Assembly: GCA_013398015.1 (NCBI GenBank)
Contig: VZRR01002859.1
Span: 186,001 to 250,000 of the forward strand
Length of the DNA: 64,000 nt
Reading direction: 5' to 3'
From: Oreocharis arfaki
Lineage: Eukaryota > Chordata > Aves > Passeriformes > Paramythiidae
In this document: positions 26,690 to 39,200 of the stretch, piece after piece
Numbering within the stretch: the stretch's first letter is position 1
How the letters are laid out: the number at the start of each line of letters is the position of its first letter
Notes under the pieces: generated by a model
What the model was told of the DNA's origin: nothing
What the model saw: the letters and a program-made list of their open reading frames with translations, nothing else
Databases searched by the model: none
Translations under genes and position numbers: made by a program

Positions 26690-27235
26690 GTGGGTTGTGG
26701 TTTGACCTTGGATGGCTGTAGACCTCAACCATCTTCTCTGTCAATCACTCCCCTCCTCAGCAGGAGAGTGGGGAGAAAGTTAGGTGGAAAGCTCATGGGT
26801 TGAGATAACAACAGGGAGATCACTCAACAATTGCCATCACAGGCAAAGCAGACACAGCTTGGGGAAAACTAATTTAATTTCTTGCCCATTACAAAAGAGT
26901 AGGATAGTGAGAAACAAAGATGAAATCTAAAGCATATTCCCCTCAATCCCACCTCCTCCTCCTCATTCTCTCGCTTTGGTACTTGCTCTGCTGTTTCTCA
27001 TTTTTTCTGTTATTTCCTTCTCCCTCTGTGATGTTTTCACCTCTTTCCTAAACATCTTTCCCCCAAGGTGCCCCACCTCAGCAGTGGGCTCAGCTGTGCC
27101 CTGCAGTGGGTGGGTTGGAGCTGGCTGGAACAAGCTATGTCCAGCACAGGGAAGCCCTGGCTTCTCTTCACAGACACTCTGCTGTCAGCACCAGGACACC
27201 TGCACCCTCTACAGCTCCAGAATCAAGCCTAGCTG
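26690..27235 (-). mobile_element. ERVL-like LTR, minus orientation (first of three)
   Basis: Starts with GGGTTGTGGTTTGACC, the reverse complement of the LTR 3' end. It continues with AGCTCATGGGTTGAGATAAC (26791-26810), then 'CATCACAGGCAAAGCAGAC' and 'TTTAATTTCTTGCCC', the polyadenylation-side block shared with the LTRs at 9038 and 27966. The rest ('CACCTCAGCAGTGGGCTCAGC', 'GGGTTGGAGCTGGCTGGAACAAG') resembles a shorter LTR subfamily lacking the long repeated middle. The right limit is uncertain. No coding region is associated. Confidence 0.7.
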
Positions 27236-27401
27236 AAATGTACCTAGTTTTTGCTCCAGTATTTCTGAGATTCTCATGGAGAGCAGGGGCTTCCCAGCAC
27301 TTCTCAGTCTGAAAACAGTAGGCCTTGGTTAGTCAGCATTTACGCTCTGGCAATGGTCTCACCTCCTTGCCAGATGTTCCTGCAGCACAAGACAGAGATG
27401 C

Positions 27402-27965
27402 TGTATGGGTCTGGCTGAGAAGGAGTTCACTTTCTCCAGAGCAGCCCTCACAGTGATGTGCTTTGCATTGGTAGCTAGAAGGGTGTTGATAACACACCAG
27501 TGTTTTGGCTATTGCTGAGAAGTGCTATCTCAGCATCAACACTCTCCAACACTCCACCCCTTCATCAGTGAGCTGGGGACAGGCAAGATGTTGCAAGGGG
27601 ACACGACTAGGACAGCTGACCCAAACTGACTAAAGGAATATTCTATACCATAGGACATTGGCTTAGATATAAAAGCTGAGAGAAGGAAGAGGAAAGGGAG
27701 GCATTCGTTTTTTGCAATGTTTGCCTTCCAGAGCAACTGCTACATGTGCAGAAGCCCTGCTTCCCAGGAAGTAGCTAAACATGGCTTGCTGATGAGAAGT
27801 AAAGAATAAAAGTCTGGGGTTTTTTCCTTCACATGTGCATGTTAAACCTTTCACTTTTGCTTTTGTAAATTGACTCATCTCAACTTATGAGTTGTTTTCC
27901 ATCTTATTTTCTCTCTCCTGTCTAGCTGAGAAGGGGGAGTGAGAGAGTGGTTTTCTGGGCAGCTG
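27402..27965 (+). mobile_element. bird ERVL-type solo LTR, plus orientation (second of three)
   Basis: Begins TGTATGGGTCTGGCTGAGAA and contains GTGTTGATAACACACCAGTG (near 27483), 'GGGGACACGACTAGGACAGCTGACCC', 'ATTCTATACCATAGGAC', a TATA-like ATATAAAAGCTGAGAG (about 27666) and the ACTCATCTCAACTTATGAG block (27872-27890). These appear in the same order as in the LTR at 53510-54096. Its 3' end is replaced by the next LTR at about 27965, so it was either truncated or used as the insertion site. Confidence 0.85.
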
Positions 27966-29076
27966 TGTAGTGGGTTGGTGCTGGCTGAATGCCAGGCACC
28001 CATCAAAGCCTCTCTATCACTACCCTCTACAACTGGACAAGAGAGAGAAAATACAATGAAAGGTTCATGAGTTGAGATGAGGACCAGGAGAAATCAATCA
28101 CCAAATACCATCACAGGCAACATAGACTCAGTTCAGGGATATTAATTGAATTTGCTGCCAACAAAATCAGAGCAGTACAATGAGAAACAAAAGCAAATCT
28201 TAAAAACACCTTCCCCCCATCCTTCTCTCCTTCCCAGCTCTGCCTTCTCACCCTCAACGGTGCAGGTAGACAGGGAAAGGGGTTACAATCAGTTCATCAT
28301 AGATTGTTCCTGACACGGTTCAGGGAGAGGAATCCTTCCCCTGCTCCACTGTGTGGTCACTCCCATGGGAGACAGTCCTGCACAAATTCCTCAATGATGA
28401 GTCTATCCCACAGGCAACAGTTCTCTAAGAACTGCTGTAACTTGGGTCACTCTTCCATGGGGTGAAGTCCTTCAGGCACAGCCTGCCCAGAGTGTGTCCA
28501 CCATGGGCTTACAAGTTCTACCGAGAAACCTGCTCCAGCATGGGCTTCCCTGTCCATAGGTGCGCAGATCCCTGCCAGCAATCTGCTCCAGCATGGGCTT
28601 CCCATGGGTTCGCAGCCTCATTTCAATCATTCATATGTTCCAGCATGAGTCTCCCCTGTGGGTTGCAGGTGGATCTCTGCATACCCCGTGGAACTCCACG
28701 GGCTGCAGAGGCACTGGTGCCTCGCCATGGTCTGCACCACAGGATGCAGGGGAATCTCAGCTCTGGCACCTGGAGTACCTCTTGCCTCTCCTTCTGCACT
28801 GACCTTGGTGTCTACAGAGCTGTTCTTCTCACATGTTCTCACCCAACGCTTCTTTGGCCACAATTACATGCGAGCAATAACTTTTTTTCCCTTTCTTAAA
28901 TACATTACCACAGAGACATTACTATCATCCTGATTGCCTCAACCTTGGCTGGAGCAGGGTCAGTCCTGGACCTGGCAGGTCCTGCTGGATATGAGGGGAA
29001 GCTTCTGGCAGCTTCTCGCAGAAGACATCTCTGCAGTCCCCCCACCTGGAAAACCTGGCCATGTAAACCCAGTGCA
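27966..29076 (-). mobile_element. ERVL-like LTR, minus orientation (third of three)
   Basis: The most complete copy of this family in the window. It starts at GTGGGTTGGTGCTGG and has TTCATGAGTTGAGATGAGG (28064-28082). The polyadenylation-side block is near 28104-28190, and a degenerate ~52-bp repeated middle lies near 28530-28680. 'CTTCTGCACTGACCTTGG' near 28790, CTTAAATAC (the reversed TATA-like promoter) near 28895, and the 5' end at CATGTAAACCCAGTGCA (29060-29076) follow. Length about 1.1 kb. ORFs inside (for example 28462-28899, 145 codons) are not genes. No clear target duplication is visible, and the left end abuts another LTR. Confidence 0.8.
28530..28685 (-). repeat. degenerate ~52-bp tandem repeat inside LTR
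   Basis: Three successive units start CTGCTCCAGCATGGGCTT (28530), CTGCTCCAGCATGGGCTT (28583) and ATGTTCCAGCATGAGT (about 28634), spaced about 52 bp. Weaker related units extend on either side (from about 28340 to 28720). The same motif recurs in more decayed form in the LTR at 9038-10160. Confidence 0.75.
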
Positions 29077-32000
29077 ACCCATCAAAGTCAACCTACAACT
29101 GATGCACCAGCAAAGACTGTGAAGCTGCTCCAGACTTCTGTTTTTTAATTATCCAGTCACTTTGTGAGATGTTTTGACAAAATATATTTGTTTTTCCTAA
29201 GGGTTCCTGCAGCACTACTTTTAGCCTGTTCACCTGTGACATTCCGAGCTCTGCACACCGCTCTCTTTGGCTCCAGCACATACCAAGCTGCAGGAACAGG
29301 AAAACTGATGTGCTCTCTTGCTACGTATGGTTTAGTAGCTATTTTAGCGGAATGCAAGAAAATTCTGACAAAGACACAGAATATTTTCTGCTTCTAGGTC
29401 ATTAAGAAGAATTTATTCATGCTTACTGAAAGAACATGTCATGAATTCCCATATGCAAACTGGAACACTTGAAACACGAAAGCTGCACCAAGGAGCAAGA
29501 TCACATTGTCATAACCACTGCATGTGGTCCCTTATCCTAGAGGGAGATCTATCTCATACCCACCTCTACCAAATTCCTCAAGATATTTCAATGCCTAAAG
29601 ATTTCACATGCCTCTTCCTGATCCTTGCTCCTTGCAGAACTTGCAAATGTAAATAAAATTCTGCTGCATGCTTCCATGTGGCAAGACAACATCTAATAGT
29701 TTCTTGGCTCATCTTAGCAACCCAAATGATGGCTGCCATTTCACTACAAGCTGGACAGAAAAAAAGTCTTCTTTAATGCAAAATCATGCTTCTTTCCATA
29801 TCTTCACCAGTCGTAATACTCTGTCGATAACCCATGCAGTTGAGTCTGGAGTCTAAGCACATACACATTGGATATAAAGATTTTACATGAAGGCAGTTAA
29901 GAGGAAGAAAAGAATAAAACACAGGTTACAGCTGAATTATAAGGTTTTAAGAGATATATGCCTGAGCATGACAACACTGTGTCAATAGTGAGGAGAATTA
30001 CAGATGTACTGCAGTGGCTGGGAAAGGAAATTAGCTTCCTCAGGATCTAATTTGAGTGCACTTGTTTGTTTTACCAGAGCTGTGTTATAAATATATTCTG
30101 AAGAGTGCCAATCACTTGTAAAGCAATCTCAGAATGATACGCATCCAATTACAAAGCAATGTCCTGGTGTGAAATCTGGAAGACTTTTTCTTAAGCCATT
30201 TTAAACTGGACTATACAAATACCTAGACAGCACTCTGGAGACAGAATCATACCCTGAGAAAAGCATTATCTTAATGACCCCATAGATGTTCTGATTTTCT
30301 AATTTGTATTGCAGTCATCTGATAAGTGTACATAACTACAGGGCTGTAACAAATACATGCACTTTACTTACTATATTTAGTAACAGCCTCTCAGAAACCT
30401 GCAAATATTCATTTCCCTATTCTTTTGTGCTCATGAAATGTTTTTCACAGTATTTCAAGGGCTGTATTTGCAAATTAAATATCTAGATCTAATCTACATT
30501 ATTCCAGTGAGAAATTAATTCCTTTTTTTTTACTGTCAGTAGCATTCAAACATTTATAGAACTCTTACACTTTAACCAGTGATCATGGCCCCTAAACTTT
30601 TATAGTAAAACTGAGAAACATAGACCCACAGTTCAGGCAATCCAGGTACCTGGGCTATGGCTGCACTAACAAACAATTTGCTTCCTCCTTCTGCACATCA
30701 ACATGGCTGGCAGCTTCTTCAGACTTGCATATTTCTCTGTTGTTAAAACAGCCACTGCTGGATGACAGCCCACTGATTTTACTCCTAGCAAGCAGTGGTA
30801 CACAGCAGGAACGGGTTGGTAGAGTTAAACAGCTGGGGCTGTGGATTTGGTATTGATGCAATATATGTTTCCGAGATGATTACTCTAAAACTGCTTTGGT
30901 CCCATAAATCAGATTCTTCTAAGCAGCCATGGTGCCTGAGATAGGCACACCAAGAGCCTAACCTAACACAGTCAGCTTAATTTCACCACTTCTGTGCCAG
31001 GCGCCTGCTCTGTGACGCCAACATGTGCCTCTATGGCACCAACAATATCACAGAATGGGAGCCAACTGCGAGATTGATATCAAAAATGCTTCTCTGATCC
31101 TAACTAAAATCCTGATGTGAACATATCCTGTCAGAGATTCCTCACACAGTGTTTCAAGCTTCTTTTTGGTTTTATGTGATAATATCATATAGTCACCACT
31201 GGCTTCTGTATTTAGTTTCTCAGAAACATAACGATAGCTGAGGAACAACAAAGTTCTTCATACAAAAGAATATCTAAAATTATTTTGTTACAAGAGCTTG
31301 CTAGACTGTAAAAGTTTTATAAAAAAAAATTAAAAAGTAATATTAGATGAGATCAGGTCCATGCATATTCAAGTTTAGCACAAAAAAATTATTCATGGTC
31401 CCTATCTCAAAATAATCCTCATTCTAACCTGCACTGCAAATGCTACTGAAACTCAAAGACTGTAATAGTGTCAGCAACTGCTTGAGGGAAGCATTAACAA
31501 GTGGATTCTGCCTCTAATACTCCTTCAAAGACCTGTTGTGAAGGAATTTTCTGTGAAATTGAGAAGTTGATCTGGAAGGGGCAAGGAGATGAGCTGTATA
31601 ACCTTAATAACACTTAAACTACAGTTCTAGGTTGGAGAGTGGTTCCAGGTGGAAATGAAGGATAAGATTTGCCTCTGAAGAAATTAAACAATATGGAAAG
31701 TTACTTCACCAGGTCAAAGGATAGAAAATTAATGCAAAGAAGAGAACTAAAGAAGGGAAGTGGGTTGGTTTGTTTCCATTCTATGTAAACAGAAAAGAAG
31801 GATTTTCCACATTCTCTGCAGCCAACACTTGGTAAGGCCTACAAGTGTTATCCAAACCAAGAACTTCCACAGGAATTATCAGCTCAGTGTCTTCATATTT
31901 TTGAGATTTAAAGTAAAAGCAATAGGATTTCCTTGCCCAAATCAACAAATACAAAGAAATATATGGAAAGTAAAAAATGTTTTCAAATTCAACCTATTGA

Positions 32001-33787
32001 GATACCTTTGACCTATTGGTATCCTATACTGCTATACATGTGGATGTACATAGTTATTAAAACACACAATCAAGTAGTACACAATTATATGATATTTTGT
32101 TCCTGTATTGCAGCTTAAAGAATGTAAGATGTGCCCATTCCAAAATGTTTTGGAGTTCAAAAGTTTCAAACCCATGCCACTATCCTCCAGACTCCTTCTC
32201 TTTCATGTGTAATTCTGGTTCAGTTCTAAGTCAACACAAGAATGACAGGGGAACAAGACCTTTCCTTGTCTTCAGTAAAGACCCTGGTAGACCTGTAATA
32301 AGCACTTAACCCCCACCAGATATGGTGTGAGATTGTGCCTTGCTTCAAAGATGCTGCATAATTCTGCTCTCTCATTAATCACTATCCCTATGTTTTACAC
32401 ATCATGCAATAAAATTTTACTAAAAATGCAAACCTCCAGTAGTTGTACAGCATAGAATTTTTGTTTTCCATTATTAATTGTCAGTCATAAAGATAATTTT
32501 AAGATTCTAAATATGCCATTTACTCAGTAAATAGCAGGGGTTGCAATATGTGCCTAAGTTCTTTCATGTTTGTGGTTATTTATCTGGCTTAACCATTTAG
32601 CTTAAGGGATATGGCTAATTTTGACAAGGAGTTAATTAGCAGTGGGCTGAGAAGCTGTAAATATTTTGCCTACATGTATTATATATGGGAATAAATTGCC
32701 AAAAAGGAAGTATGATATACAAGCATCTTTCTTTTTACATGTAGATGCAAGATTACATTCTTAATGGCACTGTATTTTAAAAATTTTAACTATTTTAACT
32801 ATAATTCCTTTCCATTCTTATATGATAATTATATGATAATGAAGAGTAATAAAAAAGAGAATGCTATGAAATATTTTAATTTATGCACATTTTAGAAACC
32901 AATTTGGTAAATGAGAAACAGCAAGGCATCTTTTTCAACATATTTTCCAACAACTCCAGGGCAAGTCTGATGCTACTCATCTTTACCATTACAATTTAAC
33001 ACTTACTCTCTCCAACTTTCTCCATGTTTTACTGTTTTGTGTGTGTACATAATCTAAGTAGGTCTTGCATTTCTTTTCCACTGATGTCATTAGTCATGGC
33101 AATGATCTTATTCATGACAATAACTTCATAACATTTTCAACCCTGTTACAATAATTCCAACTGCATCTGGGTGGAAAGAATTAGAAATCATAATAATAAT
33201 GCTGAAATGTTTAACAGCTTATTTAAAAACATTCAGAAAGAGAGAATGCAGAAAAAATATGAAGAATGATTTTTCAGCACAGAAATCAAGGAGAAATTTA
33301 CATTTCAGGGTCTGCCATTCAAGGTGTAAATTGCAGGAAAAATATTCAAGATAAATTATCTTAAAAGAGGAAGAAATATTTTTGAAAAAACATATTTTAA
33401 GGAGTTGGAGAACCTGTGAGACAAAAACCTTGAAGAATTGTGCTCCTTATCTGCAACAAGACTGTGAGAAGAGGCAAAGATAATTTGGATCTCCTCTTGA
33501 AATGTCTTCACCTACAAATCACACAGAGAAACAAAGGTGAAATCAGTTTTTGAAAGAGACATAATACTTTTCTTAGTCCTTGTTTTGTAAAAATTCAAAG
33601 ACTGAAGTTCTTTTAATCATCATCAAAGATAATGATAATCAGAAAACAGAAAATGCAAGAAAAAAATAGTAAGCACTGTGACAGTTTATCTTTATGCATG
33701 CTATCATTTTAGATTTGTCTTGCAGATAGGAAACACATAAATTTTCCATTAGACATTTTTTATTACAAGAATTAAATAATAAGTATT
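29077..33787. other. intergenic, nothing recognised
   Basis: About 4.7 kb without a supported gene. The open frames (up to 83 codons) have no motif or exon context. Short direct repeats such as TATATGATAAT/TATATGATAAT near 32819-32840 are present. Confidence 0.5.
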
Positions 33788-33886
33788 AATCTGGTCTGAT
33801 GGAAGGTGTCCTCTCCTGTTCAGATGGGTTGGAATGCAATGATCTTTAAGGTCCTTTCCAACCCAAACCATTCTGATTCTATGATC
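33788..33886 (+). repeat. CR1 LINE 3'-end fragment
   Basis: Contains 'TCTGATGGAAGGTGTCC', 'GGGTTGGAATGCAATGATC', 'CTTTAAGGTCCTTTCCAACC' and the tail ATTCTGATTCTATGATC, the final ~100 bp of a CR1 element in plus orientation, severely 5'-truncated. Confidence 0.88.
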
Positions 33887-34203
33887 TTTCAATGCCTAGA
33901 TCCTTGAAAATGTACATCTACATTTCAGGTCTCAGTTAATTAAATAATAAGAAAGGAGAACCCCTCCAAAATTTCATAGAATTGCACTCACTTTTAAAGG
34001 CAATGGATTTGATCTAAAAAACAACATTACATTAAATTTGTATTGCCGTCAAAAAAAATACATATTTGTAGGATCAAAGTATTAATCCTTTGTCTAATAT
34101 ATCATATATGCCCTTTTGTCCATCTCAGACTGGCACATAGTAGCCCAACAACAACTCCAGTAGATTTTTCAATAGCAGAAGTTTCAGCCAGTTGCCAATT
34201 AAA

Positions 34204-34235
<32 letters not shown>

Positions 34236-35654
34236 AAAAAAAAAAAAACAAAAAAACCAAAAAACAACAAAAAAAAAGTGCCACTGACTGAAATGTGCTA
34301 AAAATTAGCACAGTTACATTTTTTTCACTTACAACCCTTATTAATGTTTATAAGTAGCTTTTAAGAGGTGGTTTCTACGTTATCAAAAAATATGCCAAGT
34401 GTTTCCCAATCAAGTACCAATTGCTAATTCATCTCTCCATGGTGTATCACTACACACATTAAAATAAGTCAGCAGAATTATGAAAGAATAGATATGAACA
34501 CATACGTAGAACTCTATTGTTTCTTAAACGCTTTTTAAATACATTTTTATGCCATTTTTCTACCCTTTAAAATAACCAAGAACTATTAAGAATTGTTTTT
34601 TAAAAAGAAAACCTCAAAGGCTTGGTTCTTATTTGAGTAAATGTTTAACATCATGGTTTTTCTGAATCAAGCCAAACTTCTAATTATAACTATGCAGATT
34701 AATGATAAAAAAAGACGACACTGACATAATACCATTACAAAATGAGTTATACAAACTGCAGTTACTCCCAGGTCATTTGAAAAATAGAATAGTTCTACAA
34801 TTGTATTTGCAGCTTGTTCAAAATAGCATTAAAGGATTGTTAAATTGTATTCTTTATATATTCTCTCTTTTGCTGTGTATTTACAGTGTAGGGGATGGAA
34901 CTGCTGTGACTGTACTCACATCTTAAATTCATTAAAGACTTGATTGAAGAAAAATTACACACCACCCTGCAGACTATTATTATTTGGGTTTTTTGTTTGT
35001 TTTCATCTTCCAGTGAACAGGAGATTTTTCACTTATTACTACAAATGTTATATTATCCTGCATAGCATTATTAATAGTATTTGGTCAAAGGTGTATGTCA
35101 CAAGAGATTATATTACATGTATTCACATATTACACTGTTTCAACTCACTTCAGAAATTAGTTTTCAGTTTCATCTTTTTTTAGAACACATAATATATTTT
35201 TCATCAACTTAGCAAAATCTTCTGGATGCTATGATAAATGGGTATCTTTAACAAAAGGTTAACAAATGTGAGGTCCTTTTCATAAAACTCCTGATTTCCA
35301 TGACATGTAAAAACATAAAAAGAATCAATGGGTCAGAGAAAAGGGTCCTTTTTGTGTACATTTAGCTTAGACTGCCAATCACCAAAATTCTTTTCAGGGA
35401 ACCAATGATCCTGCAAATCCTGTTTCTTTCTAAAAATGAGCAATCGTCCTGTATACTTTTCTACATATAGTTCTCCTGCTTTGTGCAATAATGCACTAAA
35501 ACTGATTAAATAGTCACCTCCTTCTTCTGCTGGTCCTTCTAGTGAAAGGAACAAGACTTTGGCTTCAGACAGTGGTGGACTCTATTGCCTGCAGTACAGT
35601 TTTAAAACCTCAGCTGAGACATACTGTGCAACTTCAAAGTTGGTCCTGAAATGG
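33887..35654. other. intergenic, with a poly(A) tract
   Basis: No gene supported. The main feature is the A-rich tract at 34195-34277. AT-rich frames to its right (34702-34926, 34944-35183) show no motifs. Confidence 0.5.
34195..34277. repeat. A-rich low-complexity tract
   Basis: Almost pure A with single C interruptions (runs of about 28, 13 and shorter A's). No upstream retrogene or SINE body is recognised, so I cannot say whether it is a decayed poly(A) tail or a simple repeat. The lysine-rich and phenylalanine-rich frames here are artefacts. Confidence 0.9.
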
Positions 35655-35841
35655 CACAGAATCACAAAATTGTTTAGGTTGAAGAGACCTCTGAGATCAT
35701 CACATCCAGCCTTTGACTGATCACCAACTTGCCAGCTAGCCCATAGCACTAAATGCCGTGTCCAGTTGTTTCCTGAACATGTCCAGAGATGGTGACTCCA
35801 CCACCTCCCTGGGCAGCCCATTCCAATGTTTAACAACTGTC
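35655..35841 (-). repeat. CR1 LINE 3' fragment, minus orientation
   Basis: Starts with the reversed tail (CACAGAATCACAAAATTG) and runs through 'GGTTGAAGAGACCTCTGAGATCATC', 'TGTCCAGTTGTTTCCTGAACA' and 'GACTCCACCACCTCCCTGGG', the classic minus-strand CR1 3' end. It breaks off at about 35841, exactly where the LTR-like sequence starts. Confidence 0.9.
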
Positions 35842-35854
35842 TGCTTTGGCGGGG

Positions 35855-36283
35855 GGTGGGGGAGGTGGTGGTCCTCCACAGGCCACAGTTGGATTTCTGC
35901 ATCCCTGTGGTCCTCCACGGGCTGCAGGGGCCCAGCTGCCTCACCACGGCCTGCAGGGGAATCTCAGCTCTGGCACCTGGAGCACCTCCTGCCCCTCCTT
36001 CTGCACTGACCTTGGTGTCTGCAGAGCTGTTCCTCTCACGTGTTTTCACTTCTCTCTCTGGCTGCAACGGCTCCAATGCAATAACTTATTTCCCTGTCTT
36101 AAATACGTTACCCTGGAAGTGCTACCAGCTTTGCTGATGGGCTTGGCTTTGGACAGCAGCAGGTTCATATTGCATCTGGCTGGCATTGGCTCAATTTGAC
36201 ATGGAGAAAACCTCCAGCAGCTTCTCACAGGAGCCGTCCTGTATCTCCTCACTATCAGAGCCTTGCCAACCCACTTCATCGTT
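35855..36283 (-). mobile_element. ERVL-like LTR, 5' part only, minus orientation
   Basis: Contains the promoter-side half of the same LTR family as 27966-29076: 'GTCCTCCACGGGCTGCAGG', 'ATCTCAGCTCTGGCACCTGG', 'TTCTGCACTGACCTTGGTG', 'CTTAAATACGTTACC' (reversed TATA-like), 'GCTGGCATTGGCTCAAT' and 'GAGCCTTGCCAACCCA'. The polyadenylation side is missing; the left end is a G-rich stretch (about 35848-35875) next to the CR1 fragment. The 164-codon minus-strand frame (35582-36076), the longest open frame in the window, runs across the LTR and the CR1 and is not a gene. Confidence 0.8.
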
Positions 36284-39200
36284 TAAAGAAGACCTGGACT
36301 TTTTCTGTAGGCAAAGAATAATTTCAACACGCAAAATTAGAAAACAGTAGTTCTTTTCACTGTGTCCAGAAGAATTTGTAAAATTAGTTGTATGACAGAA
36401 TAATCAGACATGATGCACCAGAAGTTTCATCAACTGACCATATTTGCATGCTATTTTTAAACAGTTTCTTTTTCAGCATTCAAAAGTTCCTATATTTGGT
36501 TTTATTTCCTTATAAGTCTATATAAAATGTTTGGCACTTCAGAAAAATAAGAGCACAAATAATCTATTATGATTTCTTTCAGGGAACAAATGCTTCACTA
36601 TTTACTATTTTAATGTTTTGATTTATAACTCGGATTTGTGTGTTATTTACTTATGTATTTATTTAAAGAAAGAAAAAAAACAAACAAAAAAACCACCTGC
36701 ATATAAATGTCTTTTTGACCAAGAAAAAGCTAATTTATAATTTTCAGAAAACATCTCAAATGAAAATTAAATTGGTACCATGTAAATACACATTATTCTT
36801 ATATTTTACATGAACACAGAATGGAGCATGTCTTACATTTGGACTGTTGCTCCCACTGATATCTTCAGACAGCTATGGATAGCCTATGTAAACACATAAA
36901 GAAGCAGTAGGATCAGTTTTGTTTAAGATGAAGGGGTCTTACACAATGATCTGTCTAAAAGAATTGATGGGCTTCTAAGAAGCACCGTAAAGCAGCATGT
37001 CAACAATTAAAGGTCTAACTGCAGCACTGTGATACGAAAAAAAAGACAAATACATGCAAATAAATATTTTTCAAGTGAAAAAAGGGGCAAGAATATTATA
37101 CCGTATCAGTAAGTCTTATCAACATGTTGTGATAGAAAAGAGAAAAAGCTTCTACAAGCATATCTTTGCCAGTAACTAGGAAAAAAGTGCGAAGTTCATT
37201 TATTTTTTCCCTAGATTAAGGAAACAGAGTACATAAATATTGAGATCCAGGAATATAGTTGAATCTTGCACATTATCAAGCTTTCGTCAAGCTTGAAATA
37301 AAAAAAAAAAAAAAAGGCATGTAATAAAGGTCAAAGATGGAAGTATCACAGTCAGTTAAACTTACATTGCAATAAGTAAACCAGAATTTCCTCAAGTGGC
37401 ACAAAGCCAACAAAAATAATAAAAACACTACCTCTATCAGCCATCTGATGCTTTTCCATTATAGAAAGAGATAAGGACAGGAGAGATGTTTGCTGCTTCT
37501 AACACTTCACTGATTTCAGGTCACGAAGTATGCTTGTACCAGAGGTACAAGACGTTGTTGACCTCATCCTGCAACTGCAACGTAAACTGGAGTCAAGAAA
37601 TGGGTGTCTATGGACCTGTTTAATGCATTTCCACTGAAAGTAATTTTTCCTTCAAATAACAGAATGTATAGAGATATGAGCAACTTCACAACAGCATTTT
37701 TCTCTCAGACACATATAAGCAACGAACAAAGTACTACTAACATCTGAAAAAAGCACATTTTCCTTCCTTTCTCCTAAAATTACAGCCATTTATAATCACA
37801 GAGCTGTTAAGTTCAATATATAAAAGAAGTATTACATTATTTAAACTATCCTTTTCCCAGTGCTGGACTGTAATTTTTTCCTTTTTCTTTTCAACGTTTC
37901 AAAGTTTTTGTTTTAAAGCTTCAAGTCTAATTGATGCTACCATGAGAAAACTATTTATCTCTAAGTCTAAATTTTCATTTCCTTAATTTCACACTTTCAT
38001 ACTCATTCATAATTTTTGTTGCTATTTTCTAAACAACTTTTTTGGATGAATTTACAACTCGCACAAAGAAAAGCTGTCTCTCTTCACACCTGCCCTAAAA
38101 AACATGCTGAATCAAATTAATCAGTTTTGTAACAAACTATTATTTGGTAAAGCCATTATATAGCAATGGACTTAAAACAATACAAAGGACTAGCTCTTCA
38201 GAGTCAAGGCCTGACTGCTACAAGACTTAATTTTCACTTTTATTTGGTAAAAAAATCAAAAATTATTGTACCTCTCTGCAAAGACTTTGTGGTTTGTAGA
38301 AAATGGAAGCTTTATTAATGCATTATGAATGATATAAGTAACGATTTTTCCATTAATCCAGAACCTTCTTTTTTAGAAAACTTGGGAAAAAAAGCATGAT
38401 TTGATTTGATCAGAACATAGCTTGTATATGAACTATTGATGCATTGCATTCTTTCATGCTCTGAAAGGCAAGGGAGTCTCTTTATCATCTGCATTTGCCA
38501 TGGCAAATTTCTTAAAAAGAACACACTTTGACAAAAGGTAAGGGAATCTCACATAAAATCGTGTCCTTGTGATATCATCTGAAAGAGGCACAACTGGAAC
38601 CAATTTATTGAGTGCAAATTACTGCCAATTTTGCTTTGAATAACAAAATGCTCTAGAGATTTCTGAGATATGTAGCTATAGGGAGCTGTCTGAGGATTTT
38701 TATACATGAGGATTTTTATATGTTTCTTTAACACATCTTTTAACTTAATCAGATACAAAACATGCACAACCTAGCGCTCAGGGAAATTATGTGGATTTGT
38801 CACACTGCCTGAAGGACTTTGGGATCCATGAACCAGAGAATAGATCACACTGAACCGTGAATGCAATTTGTTCGTCTGTAACAGATAAAATATGGATATT
38901 TGCCATGCAAATGTTTCAAAACCTCAGAACAATAAATAATTCTAATGCAATTTAGTTTAAGTAATCCACTAAAATTTAGTAATATTCTCTTTATTTTCCA
39001 GAACAGAGTAAGATAGCATGAGTTGTGTGTATATGAATAGGACTGCCGAATTATTATGCATCTCCTAATTGTAACAATTCAAAATCTCAGATGAAATATA
39101 AAGGCAAAAGCTTTTTTTGTTAAAATGCCTGGTAAAAAAATACACTGATGGACCTCTTTCATCCTTGTAGTCCACACTTGGCATTACATGTTTTCACTGA

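Noticed and set aside
28530..28685. Direct repeats considered as a CRISPR array
   Set aside because: Units are degenerate, have no constant-length unique spacers, and lie within a vertebrate LTR.
28462..28899. 145-codon plus-strand open frame
   Set aside because: Antisense to an LTR and built on its 52-bp repeated middle.
26690..29076. Complete endogenous retrovirus with gag-pol between LTRs
   Set aside because: The spaces between the LTRs are too short and contain no protease, reverse transcriptase or integrase motifs.
34043..34311. Lysine-rich frame with an A-rich tract, considered as a processed pseudogene
   Set aside because: No recognisable coding sequence upstream of the A-rich tract and no flanking target duplication visible.
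35582..36076. 164-codon minus-strand open frame, the longest in the window
   Set aside because: It runs across an ERVL-like LTR and a CR1 3' end. The same peptide-like phrases recur in the LTRs at 9648-9893 and 28627-28863, so it is a repeat by-product.
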